From Clostridia bacterium (GTDB lineage: Bacteria; Bacillota; Clostridia; UMGS1883): a DNA stretch of 64,000 nt. Under the pieces are notes generated by a model, which worked only from the letters and a program-made list of their open reading frames with translations, was not told where the DNA came from and did not search any database. Of this stretch, positions 57,900 to 64,000 are shown one piece after another. The stretch covers positions 1 to 64,000 of the forward strand of contig JAFQQD010000014.1 in assembly GCA_017411435.1 (NCBI GenBank), read 5' to 3'. The position numbers were made by a program, and so were the translations under genes. Each line of letters starts with the position of its first letter. Position 1 is the first letter of the stretch.

Positions 57900-58595
57900 A
57901 TGAAGATAATTGCACATATTAAAACCCCCTTTCGTGAAAAATTCGGAATTCCCAGGCAAAGCGGACTTCTGGACACAGAAGGGCAGATAATTTTTGAAAA
58001 GGAATACCGTGTGCGTGAGGCTTTTCGGGGACTTGAGGACTATTCACATATATGGATCTTGTGGAATTTTTCCGAGCATAATGAAAACGAGTGGTCGCCA
58101 ACTGTACGCCCTCCGCTTCTTGGCGGAAATAAGCGTATGGGCGTATTTGCAACTCGCTCTCCTTTTCGTCCTAATCCGATAGGATTATCTTGCGTTAAAC
58201 TTGAAAAAATAGAATACACAAGGGATTTTGGTCCCGTGCTTCATATAAGTGGAGCCGATTTAATGGATGGCACTCCTATCTATGACATCAAGCCGTATCT
58301 TGCATACGCTGATTCATTTCCCAATGCGATATGCGGATTTACCAAAAATCTTTCCGAAAGGAAAATTGATGTCAGGGTAGAAACAGATTTATCTGATAAA
58401 ATTCCTCAGAAAACGAAAGAGGAAATTATAAAAGTCCTTTCGCATAACCCGACACCGTCTTATAAGGGCGAAGGAAAAACCTATAAAATGAAATACGCAG
58501 ATTACGATATTTCGTTTGAAATCAGGGAAAGTATTTTATATATAACAGACATAAAAAATAAGCGTGCCGCTTCACCCATTTCGCGTCCCAACTGA
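57900..58595 (+). CDS. trmO: tRNA (t6A37) N6-methyltransferase TrmO-like protein (TsaA/YaeB family)
   Basis: The 231-residue protein matches the TsaA-like beta-barrel family: IAHIKTPFREKFGIPRQSGL, LEDYSHIWILW, GVFATRSPFRPNPIGLS and DGTPIYDIKPYL. The family N-methylates t6A37 in tRNA using AdoMet. The start at 57900 overlaps nothing and follows the SLH gene stop by 1 bp. Its last dozen residues (KRAASPISRPN) come from an 81-bp dispersed repeat, so the natural C-terminus has probably been replaced or extended. Confidence 0.88.
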   Translation: MKIIAHIKTPFREKFGIPRQSGLLDTEGQIIFEKEYRVREAFRGLEDYSHIWILWNFSEHNENEWSPTVRPPLLGGNKRMGVFATRSPFRPNPIGLSCVKLEKIEYTRDFGPVLHISGADLMDGTPIYDIKPYLAYADSFPNAICGFTKNLSERKIDVRVETDLSDKIPQKTKEEIIKVLSHNPTPSYKGEGKTYKMKYADYDISFEIRESILYITDIKNKRAASPISRPN

Positions 58596-58640
58596 GCTTA
58601 AAGCCAACATATGTTGCTCGCGATAAAAACACGCAAATTC
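58560..58640 (-). repeat. 81-bp dispersed repeat (copy 2)
   Basis: Inverted relative of 26190-26270 (about 88 percent identical by eye). It covers the last codons and stop of trmO. Confidence 0.8.
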
Positions 58641-58651
58641 CTAAACGGTAA

Positions 58652-58681
58652 AAAACGCCTCGAATCACTTCGAGGCGTTTT
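58652..58681 (+). terminator. Terminator after trmO
   Basis: AAAACGCCTCGAA pairs perfectly with TTCGAGGCGTTTT around TCAC. The multi-hairpin cassette begins 4 bp later. Confidence 0.88.
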
Positions 58682-58684
58682 CTC

Positions 58685-58801
58685 TTATAACATAGGAAAT
58701 TGCGCGCGAAAAGTGCGCAATAGGCTTGTTTCAAACAAGCGTACCGACCTGCCCCCAAGAGTGGGGGTCAGGGGGTTGATGCGTTAAGAACGCTTTTTTA
58801 T
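58685..58801. repeat. 117-bp multi-hairpin cassette (copy 2)
   Basis: Identical over 117 bp to 38950-39066. Here it lies between two convergent genes; its terminal hairpin with T6 reaches into the stop codon of the minus-strand DUF4364 gene. Confidence 0.88.
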
Positions 58802-59328
58802 AAATTTTTTGTAAGCACCGACAAAAACTCGGAATAAAGTGACTGCGGGTCGTTTTTGAATGCGGCACACATTTTTTTTGCCATAAGCTCATCACTTACG
58901 GAAATGGAAACATTGAACATATCAAAGTTCCCTTCGGAAATTCCAAGTGATACCAGATATTCAATATCGTTTACTTTTTTGTAGTCGGCCTTTACGCTGA
59001 GTGCGTTTTTAAGGTCCTTAATCTTTATTTTGATTGCGCGCATAAGCCGTTCACGGACTGTTTTGGGAATCCTGTCGCTGAAGAATCCCAACGCCTGAGT
59101 ACCCTTTTCTGTAAGAGAATAGAATCTGTCATTGTTCTCGACATAGTAGGTTACGAGTTCCTCTTCTTCAAGTTCGCCCATCTGATGTTGTAAATCAAAG
59201 TAGTTTACAAACGGTTCAAGCGAAAGAGTGTCCACGATGAAGGAATTGGGAACAGGCATTTTGAAGTTGTCAATAATAAACAGAGCGATTAGCTTTACAT
59301 CTACTTTTTCGTCAAAGCTGTAATCCAA
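58798..59328 (-). CDS. DUF4364 family protein
   Basis: The 176-residue protein matches DUF4364: KLIALFIIDNFKMPVPNSFIVD, then a winged-helix-like DLQHQMGELEEEELVTYYVEN and FYSLTEKGTQALGFFSDRIP. It is a probable PadR-like or other DNA-binding regulator found throughout Clostridia, with no known target. The start is a TTG at 59328 because GGGAGGG lies 6 bases upstream; an earlier TTG at 59343 has no ribosome site. The gene's last codons touch the multi-hairpin repeat. Confidence 0.8.
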   Translation of the reverse strand: MDYSFDEKVDVKLIALFIIDNFKMPVPNSFIVDTLSLEPFVNYFDLQHQMGELEEEELVTYYVENNDRFYSLTEKGTQALGFFSDRIPKTVRERLMRAIKIKIKDLKNALSVKADYKKVNDIEYLVSLGISEGNFDMFNVSISVSDELMAKKMCAAFKNDPQSLYSEFLSVLTKNL

Positions 59329-59372
59329 AGAAAACCCTCCCAATGACTTTCTATCTTCAAAGACGCAAAGAT

Positions 59373-60269
59373 TTATTGCGCATTATCATCCTCAGGCACA
59401 GGTACTGCGCCGGTTAACATTTCTTCTTCGAGGTTTATAAGCTCGCCATCCTCACCAATAACGAGTGAAGGAGATTCTGTAAGAGATGGAAATGCTCTTA
59501 CAGCAATGAAATCAACTATCGCAAGGGTAAGGAATACAACTGCGGTCTCGAAAAATACACTTATGAAGAAAATCATAAAGAATACCGAGAACGATGTAAG
59601 CTCAACGCCTGACTTTGAATAATGCATGATGAAATCATATATAGGATAGTCAATAAATACCTTGTATATGAGTGACATCAGAATAATATTAACAAATGCA
59701 GAGACTACAAACCTTACCATAAAAGATTTAACAAGAAGATCCGTATAGAAACCACGGAAACGCGTTCCGAACCACATAGTTTTATTTCTGTACAGAATCC
59801 AGCCGTGCAAAAATCCTGCAACTGCGGCACCTATAACATAACCTATAAAGAAACCGTGACCTGAAACTATCATTCTTACAATACAGCATAGTGTTACGCT
59901 GATACAGCAGATAACGGGACCGTAGAAGAAACCGAGCAGTGCATTTACAATGATGTCAAGATTTGTTGTTATGTACTGAACAACCTTTTGATTGTAGAAC
60001 TCAAATTCAACAGTTCCTGCAACGCCTAAAAGAATGTATACAGCGATAAGCAGGAAAATAACAATGATAGTAGCAGGGGAACGGAAATGATAAACAGAGC
60101 TGGCAAGCATAGTTTTGCAGTTTTCCCAATACTCTTTAATTCTTGCGGCAATCATTTCACGGCGACTTGAAAATTCAACAAATTCCTCATCAAAAAAATC
60201 GTCATCCGACTCAAAGTAGGGAAGAGGCGCCATATTAGGGTCGAACAAGTTTTTATCGTTGTTGCTCAT
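59373..60269 (-). CDS. ECF transporter substrate-binding (S component)-like membrane protein
   Basis: The 298-residue protein has a charged N-terminus (1 to about 65), about six membrane segments and an acidic tail. LDIIVNALLGFFYGPVICC and GYVIGAAVAGFLHGWILYRNK fit the folate-type ECF S component, which captures a vitamin for the ATP-driven ECF module. Its long acidic N and C tails are unusual for that group. The start at 60269 has GGAG upstream; the ATG 12 bases earlier is part of that site. No energising module is nearby. Confidence 0.6.
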   Translation of the reverse strand: MSNNDKNLFDPNMAPLPYFESDDDFFDEEFVEFSSRREMIAARIKEYWENCKTMLASSVYHFRSPATIIVIFLLIAVYILLGVAGTVEFEFYNQKVVQYITTNLDIIVNALLGFFYGPVICCISVTLCCIVRMIVSGHGFFIGYVIGAAVAGFLHGWILYRNKTMWFGTRFRGFYTDLLVKSFMVRFVVSAFVNIILMSLIYKVFIDYPIYDFIMHYSKSGVELTSFSVFFMIFFISVFFETAVVFLTLAIVDFIAVRAFPSLTESPSLVIGEDGELINLEEEMLTGAVPVPEDDNAQ

Positions 60270-60355
60270 AAAAAACTCCATTCCGCCTTTGAGGCAAAAA
60301 TTATTATATATAAATACATTATAACTTATTTATATAATATTTTCAATACATTTTT

Positions 60356-60985
60356 TCAAACTCCCATTTTTTTGCAAATGGGATTACACGGACAAGAGCT
60401 GCACTTCGGATTTCTTGCTGTACAAAACGCTCTGCCGTGCAAAACAAGGCGATGGCAAAAATCACTGTGTTTTTCACGCGGTAAAAGGTTTTCGGTGTCT
60501 TTCTCAACGCGTGTAGGCTCGGTCTCTTTTGTAAGTCCAACGCGTTTTAATATCCTTTTTGCGTGGGTGTCGATAACCATTCCGCCTTTGCCGAAAATAT
60601 CACCAAGAACAAGATTTGCAGTTTTCCTGCCAACTCCTGCAAGTGAGAGCAAATCCTCCATATTATCAGGAACTTCTCCGCCAAAATCCGAGGCGATTCT
60701 TCTGCAACACTCAATAATGTTTTTAGCCTTGTTGTGATAAAACCCCGTTGATTTTATATCTTTTTCAAGTTCTTCCAGGTCAGCGCTCGCAAAAGCATTT
60801 ACATCGGGGTACTTGGGGAACAGTGTCTTTGTTACTATGTTAACACGCGCATCAGTACATTGCGCTGAGAGCATTGTTGCAATAAGAAGCTGAATGGGGG
60901 TTTCATATTCAAGAGAGCATATTCCTTCAGGATAAAGCTCTTTTAATATATCAAAAAAGGCCTGCGCCCGTTCCTTTCTTCGCAT
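60356..60985 (-). CDS. nth: Endonuclease III
   Basis: The 209-residue base-excision repair glycosylase removes oxidised pyrimidines and nicks the DNA. Helix-hairpin-helix LAGVGRKTA with catalytic Lys121, catalytic Asp139 in VIDTHAKR, and the [4Fe-4S] loop C-x6-C-x2-C-x5-C at the C-terminus are all present. GAGGTG lies upstream of the ATG at 60985. Divergent from rarA, another DNA-maintenance gene, with under 100 bp between the starts. Confidence 0.95.
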   Translation of the reverse strand: MRRKERAQAFFDILKELYPEGICSLEYETPIQLLIATMLSAQCTDARVNIVTKTLFPKYPDVNAFASADLEELEKDIKSTGFYHNKAKNIIECCRRIASDFGGEVPDNMEDLLSLAGVGRKTANLVLGDIFGKGGMVIDTHAKRILKRVGLTKETEPTRVEKDTENLLPREKHSDFCHRLVLHGRAFCTARNPKCSSCPCNPICKKMGV

Positions 60986-61019
60986 AAAATCACCTCGATC
61001 ATATTTTAACATAAAACAC

Positions 61020-61048
61020 TTGTTTTTGAAAGAAAAAATTTGTATAAT
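61020..61048 (+). promoter_or_regulatory. Promoter of rarA
   Basis: TTGTTT (61020-61025), 17 bp, TATAAT (61043-61048). Confidence 0.7.
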
Positions 61049-61083
61049 GTATGTAATGGATATTTATGAAAGGAAGAGTAAAG

Positions 61084-62340
61084 ATGCGCAGTCCGTTGGC
61101 AGACAGAATACGGCCCCAATCGCTTTTGGATGTTGTTGGTCAGAAACACATTCTTTCCGAGGGGAAAATTCTTTACAACATAATACAAAGCGGCGACATC
61201 CCCAATATGATTTTCTATGGGCCTTCAGGCACGGGAAAAACAACTGTTGCCAATATTGCCGCTAAAAATGCGGGAAAGCCTCTTTATAAGCTCAATGCAA
61301 CCAATGCGTCTGTTTCTGATATTAAGGCAATGCTTCAGGAAGCAGAAACAATGCTCGGTGCAGACGGGGTGATACTCTATCTTGACGAGATTCAGAATTT
61401 CAATAAAAAGCAGCAGCAGTCACTCCTCGAATGTATTGAAAACGGCAAGGTAACACTTATAGCGTCAACTACCGAAAATCCGTATTTTTATATATATAAT
61501 GCGATACTTTCGCGCTCTACCGTATTTGAATTTTACGGCGTTGAAACAGGCGAAATAAAAACCGCTCTTTACAGGGCCAAGGAAAAACTTGACTTCCCCA
61601 TTGTTCTCGAGGAGGATGCGGCAGAGCATATTGCAGCCACGGCCTGCGGAGATGTGCGCAAGGCGCTTAACGCCCTTGAAGTAGCCGTAATGGCAACTGC
61701 GCCTGACGAAAATCAGAATGTTACAATAACGCTTAATATTGCAGAGGCAGTAACGATGAAAAAGGCGTTCCGCCACGACCGTGACGGAGACAGCCATTAC
61801 GATGTATTGAGTGCATTCCAGAAATCTGTCCGCGGCAGCGACCCTGACGGAGCACTTCATTACCTTGCACGACTTGTAAGTGCAGGCGATTTGCAAAGTA
61901 TATGCCGCAGAATACTTGTCATGGCGGCGGAGGATATCGGTCTTGCATATCCTAACGCGATTGTAATCACTAAATCCTGTGTGGATGCGGCACTTCAGCT
62001 CGGCTTTCCTGAGGCACGGATACCCCTTGCCGAAGCAGTCGTAATGCTTGCAACTGCGCCCAAATCAAACAGCGCAATCTGTGCAATTGATGCGGCTCTT
62101 TCCGATATTGAAAGCGGAAAGATGGGCGATATCCCTGCTCATTTGAAGGATGCTCATTACAGCGGTGCGAAAAAACTCGGTCACGGCATAGACTATAAAT
62201 ATCCGCACGCGTATCCCAACCACTATGTAAAACAGCAGTATCTTCCCGATACGCTTAAAAACAAAAAATACTATATTTACGGAGACAGTAAACTCGAACA
62301 GCAGACAAAAGCCTACTGGGACAGTATTAAAGAGAAATAA
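61084..62340 (+). CDS. rarA: Replication-associated recombination protein A (AAA+ ATPase)
   Basis: The 418-residue clamp-loader-like ATPase acts at stalled replication forks. N-terminal SPLADRIRPQSLLDVVGQKH is typical; Walker A GPSGTGKTT is at 46-54, Walker B LYLDEIQNF follows, then sensor 1 ASTTENP. The C-terminal domain has the family AHLKDAHYSGAKKLGHG and YKYPHAYPNHYV. Full length. AAAGGAAGAG before the ATG at 61084 decides the start over an ATG at 61066. Confidence 0.94.
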   Translation: MRSPLADRIRPQSLLDVVGQKHILSEGKILYNIIQSGDIPNMIFYGPSGTGKTTVANIAAKNAGKPLYKLNATNASVSDIKAMLQEAETMLGADGVILYLDEIQNFNKKQQQSLLECIENGKVTLIASTTENPYFYIYNAILSRSTVFEFYGVETGEIKTALYRAKEKLDFPIVLEEDAAEHIAATACGDVRKALNALEVAVMATAPDENQNVTITLNIAEAVTMKKAFRHDRDGDSHYDVLSAFQKSVRGSDPDGALHYLARLVSAGDLQSICRRILVMAAEDIGLAYPNAIVITKSCVDAALQLGFPEARIPLAEAVVMLATAPKSNSAICAIDAALSDIESGKMGDIPAHLKDAHYSGAKKLGHGIDYKYPHAYPNHYVKQQYLPDTLKNKKYYIYGDSKLEQQTKAYWDSIKEK

Positions 62341-62576
62341 AAAATGACGAGGAGTTAGAGGCGTGCTCTAAAGTAATGTCGGTAAGCGTCAAGCGGTGTA
62401 ACTACTGAAGTTGCACCGCTTGACCTTATGAAAGGAAAGAAACTTGTTTGAAAGCAGTATGCCGCTATGGTAAACAGAAAAGAATTTGCAAGAAATGACA
62501 CGATGAAAGATATTTATACTAAGCGTTGTGTTTGCAGCCGCGCCGAAGATTCAAGAAGATTTGCTGTGAAACAGAA

Positions 62577-62622
62577 TAAGCCCGAACATACAAGCGAAAA
62601 TCAGCTTGCATATTCGGGCTTA
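62577..62622 (+). terminator. Hairpin upstream of the recombinase gene
   Basis: 19-bp arms with two mismatches, followed by ATTTGTATCTT. A weak terminator or a structured insulator. Confidence 0.5.
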
Positions 62623-62690
62623 ATTTGTATCTTAAAATCCGCACATTTGTCAAAAAGAAATTATTGGAATATACTATGTGAAGCAAATCT

Positions 62691-62719
62691 TTGACAGCTT
62701 CACGGATATACTTTATGAA
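62691..62719 (+). promoter_or_regulatory. Promoter of the tyrosine recombinase gene
   Basis: TTGACA (62691-62696), 17 bp, TATGAA (62714-62719). Confidence 0.6.
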
Positions 62720-62757
62720 AATGGTAGAATATATACAGAAGAAAGGAAGTTGTTAAA

Positions 62758-63609
62758 ATGAAATTATTAACCAAGGAACTAATTCAGAAATTCAAAATTT
62801 ATTTAATCAATGAAGAAAAAGCGGAAGCGACCATTGAGAAATATATGCGAGATATATGCGCATTTATGGAGTGGATTTGCGAGAAGGAAGTGTGCAAGGA
62901 GTATGTTTTGCATTACAAAAAAGAACTTATAGAAAAATATGCTCCAGCAAGTGTAAATTCGATGCTTTCGTCACTCAATGCATTTTTTGCTTACAATGAA
63001 TGGTATGAACTCAGAGTAAAATCCATTAAAATTCAAAAGCAAATATTTAGTGCTAAAGAGAAGGAACTTACAAAAGCGGAATATGAAAGGCTTATCAATG
63101 CCGCAAAGAGTAAAAACAACAAAAGATTATATTATCTAATGCAGACTATTTGTTCCTGTGGCCTGAGAGTATCGGAATTGAAATTCATTACAACAGATGC
63201 CGTAAGGCGTGGACAAGCAACAATTAACTGCAAGGGAAAGATGAGAATTGTTATTTTGCCAAAACAGCTTTGCAAAATGCTCGCAGTTTATATGAAAGAA
63301 AACAATGTAAAAAGCGGCTCCGTGTTTGTAAGCAAAAACGGAAGACCGCTTAACAGGTCAAATATATGGTCTGATATGAAAAAACTCTGTGAATCTGCCG
63401 GAGTTTCCAAAGATAAGGTATTCCCTCATAATCTCAGACATCTTTTTGCAAGAACATATTACTCTCTTCAAAAAGATATAGTAAGACTAGCTGACATCTT
63501 GGGTCATTCAAGCGTAAATACTACGAGAATATATACTATGGAAAGTGGAGATGTTCACAGAAAGCAAATTCAAAAACTAGGGTTACTCCTGTGTAATAAT
63601 ACATTATAA
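62758..63609 (+). CDS. Tyrosine recombinase (XerC/D family)
   Basis: The 283-residue site-specific recombinase has an N-terminal SAM-like core-binding domain (1 to about 90) and a catalytic domain with the full set: Arg137 (GLRVSE), Lys159 (CKGK), His224 and Arg227 (HNLRH), His250 (LGHSS) and the nucleophile Tyr259 (TRIY). AAAGGAAG precedes the ATG. No prophage or conjugative genes are visible in this window. The stop codon lies inside the first of two inverted recombination-like sites, which suggests a dedicated invertase for the adjacent DNA. Confidence 0.92.
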   Translation: MKLLTKELIQKFKIYLINEEKAEATIEKYMRDICAFMEWICEKEVCKEYVLHYKKELIEKYAPASVNSMLSSLNAFFAYNEWYELRVKSIKIQKQIFSAKEKELTKAEYERLINAAKSKNNKRLYYLMQTICSCGLRVSELKFITTDAVRRGQATINCKGKMRIVILPKQLCKMLAVYMKENNVKSGSVFVSKNGRPLNRSNIWSDMKKLCESAGVSKDKVFPHNLRHLFARTYYSLQKDIVRLADILGHSSVNTTRIYTMESGDVHRKQIQKLGLLLCNNTL

Positions 63610-63631
63610 CATAATTTGTATTATGTTATAA
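63604..63631. promoter_or_regulatory. Left inverted recombination site (candidate)
   Basis: A perfect 11-6-11 site: arm TTATAACATAA, spacer TTTGTA, then the complementary arm TTATGTTATAA. This is the geometry of dif/XerCD sites. It shares ACATAAT-TTGT-ATTATGT (18 bp) with the right site in inverted orientation. The recombinase stop codon is in its left arm. Confidence 0.65.
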
Positions 63632-63664
63632 CATCACAGACACTAAACCTAATTATACAGTATT

Positions 63665-63693
63665 ATTATAGCATGCAAAGGTAGAAAAGTCAA
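63665..63693 (-). promoter_or_regulatory. Strong minus-strand promoter inside the segment
   Basis: On the minus strand: TTGACT (63693-63688), 17 bp, TATAAT (63670-63665). In this orientation it fires toward the 3' end of the recombinase gene. Confidence 0.75.
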
Positions 63694-63763
63694 TGATTTG
63701 CAATTAATTTACATAATTTTATATTTCTTTCGGATATTTGAACAAAAATAGACAACGAAAAAT

Positions 63764-63804
63764 AGGCCAATGTAATAATTTCTGACAACATTGGTCTTTT
63801 TTTC
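63764..63804. terminator. Terminator hairpin inside the segment
   Basis: AGGCCAATGT (63764-63773) pairs with ACATTGGTCT (63788-63797), one G-U pair, with T7 after and A5 before it, so it can act in both directions. Confidence 0.75.
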
Positions 63805-63813
63805 GTGTGCAAA

Positions 63814-63842
63814 TTGACACATATGCCCTATACAAGGAAAAT
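63814..63842 (+). promoter_or_regulatory. Weaker plus-strand promoter toward the flavodoxin-like gene
   Basis: TTGACA (63814-63819), 17 bp, GAAAAT (63837-63842). The -10 box matches only 4 of 6. Confidence 0.4.
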
Positions 63843-63856
63843 ATATCAATAACTAC

Positions 63857-63880
63857 ACTACATAATACAAATTATGTAGT
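63857..63880. promoter_or_regulatory. Right inverted recombination site (candidate)
   Basis: ACTACATAA, spacer TACAAA, TTATGTAGT: 9-bp arms and a 6-bp spacer that is the reverse complement of the left site's spacer. It lies 57 bp upstream of the next ATG. Confidence 0.65.
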
Positions 63881-63937
63881 AACTGTCAGTGGATAAAACT
63901 ATGTATATAAAATTAAAAAAGCAAAGGGGGTTAAACC

Positions 63938-64000
63938 ATGGAAAGGCTTGATAGTAGCTAGTTATTCTTATCATGGAAACTCAACAAGTAAGACATTTAG
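63938..64000 (+). pseudogene. 5' end of a flavodoxin-like gene, apparently out of frame, cut by the window edge
   Basis: AAAGGGGG lies 7 bases before an ATG at 63938, but that frame stops after seven codons. One base shifted, from 63951, the sequence reads IVASYSYHGNSTSKTF, which fits the first strand and FMN-phosphate loop of flavodoxins. Either one base is extra between the start and codon 5, or a TTG at 63948 with poor ribosome spacing is used, or the read has an error. The rest lies beyond the window, so the call is tentative. It is the first gene downstream of the invertible-segment candidate. Confidence 0.5.

Larger units (their letters stand above)
62341..62757. other. Gap between rarA and the recombinase gene
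   Basis: Two long hairpins fill it. GTCAAGCGGTG (62388-62398) pairs with CACCGCTTGAC (62414-62424), the stem continuing inward through AACT/AGTT. TAAGCCCGAA (62577-62586) pairs with TTCGGGCTTA (62613-62622), with inner CAAGC/GCTTG. A 75-codon open frame at 62467-62694 runs through the second hairpin and has no ribosome site, so I do not count it as a gene. Confidence 0.6.
63615..63871. other. Candidate invertible promoter segment
   Basis: About 250 bp between the two spacers. It contains a strong minus-strand promoter (63665-63693), a terminator hairpin (63764-63800) and a weaker plus-strand promoter (63814-63842). It has no coding sequence. Inversion would turn the strong promoter toward the flavodoxin-like gene and move the terminator behind it. 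Confidence 0.6.

Noticed and set aside
62467-62694. 75-codon frame before the recombinase gene
   Set aside because: No ribosome site and it runs through a long hairpin that looks like a terminator.
1-64000. tRNA, rRNA or known riboswitch genes
   Set aside because: No cloverleaf-like or conserved riboswitch core was found by eye; a covariance-model search would settle it.

Overview
The window reads as chromosomal DNA of an anaerobic, low-GC, Gram-positive bacterium of the Clostridia, probably from a gut-like habitat. The clues are strong AGGAGG-type ribosome sites, consensus TTGACA/TATAAT promoters, many U-tailed hairpin terminators, S-layer-homology (SLH) proteins, a CotJC-like manganese catalase, a flavodiiron protein with rubredoxin, a PPi-type phosphofructokinase and citrate lyase. 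I see no rRNA, tRNA, CRISPR array or prophage.

Layout. 0.6-2.8 kb: an AT-rich type II restriction-modification pair. 2.9-7.0 kb: three small self-regulated modules (XRE repressor + SLH protein; XRE repressor + VanZ-like and DUF5067 proteins; ArsR + SdpI) with visible palindromic operators, plus a Mn-catalase gene. 7.1-25.7 kb: a carbohydrate island with two CE15-like esterases, each convergent with an AraC regulator, four Gfo/Idh/MocA oxidoreductases, two sugar epimerase-like TIM barrels, a NagZ-type GH3 enzyme, a HAD hydrolase and a large glycosidase-like protein; truA and an rluA-type gene sit inside it. 26.5-37.5 kb: an eleven-gene operon, citDEF - U32-like protein - two-subunit fumarase/tartrate-dehydratase-type hydro-lyase - iron alcohol dehydrogenase - MmgE/PrpD - GlcD-type oxidase - etfBA, which looks like a pathway for fermenting a hydroxy- or unsaturated di/tricarboxylic acid. 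37.7-62.3 kb: mostly housekeeping and envelope genes (DUF3048 lipoprotein, two ZIP transporters, nagB, flavodiiron protein, rubredoxin, CCA-adding-type enzyme, PPi-PFK, EamA and MATE transporters, PIG-L deacetylase, SGNH hydrolase, a double S11 peptidase, phosphoglucomutase, SLH-transglutaminase, trmO, nth, rarA).

The most striking signal is at the right end (62.7-64.0 kb). A tyrosine recombinase gene is followed by two short recombination-like sites in inverted orientation (63604-63631 and 63857-63880) with the same 6-bp spacer. They enclose about 250 bp holding a strong promoter that points away from the next gene and a terminator. The next gene, cut by the window edge, starts like a flavodoxin. 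This has the layout of a phase-variable promoter switch, caught in the probable OFF orientation.

The window also carries several families of small non-coding elements: a 273-bp structured element inserted at terminator hairpins with the whole hairpin duplicated (two copies), a 117-bp multi-hairpin cassette (two identical copies, one nested inside the first element), two distantly related elements with terminal inverted repeats, an 81-bp inverted repeat that supplies the end of trmO, and a 3 x 60 bp tandem repeat. All gene functions are inferred from sequence motifs and family knowledge; no database search was run.
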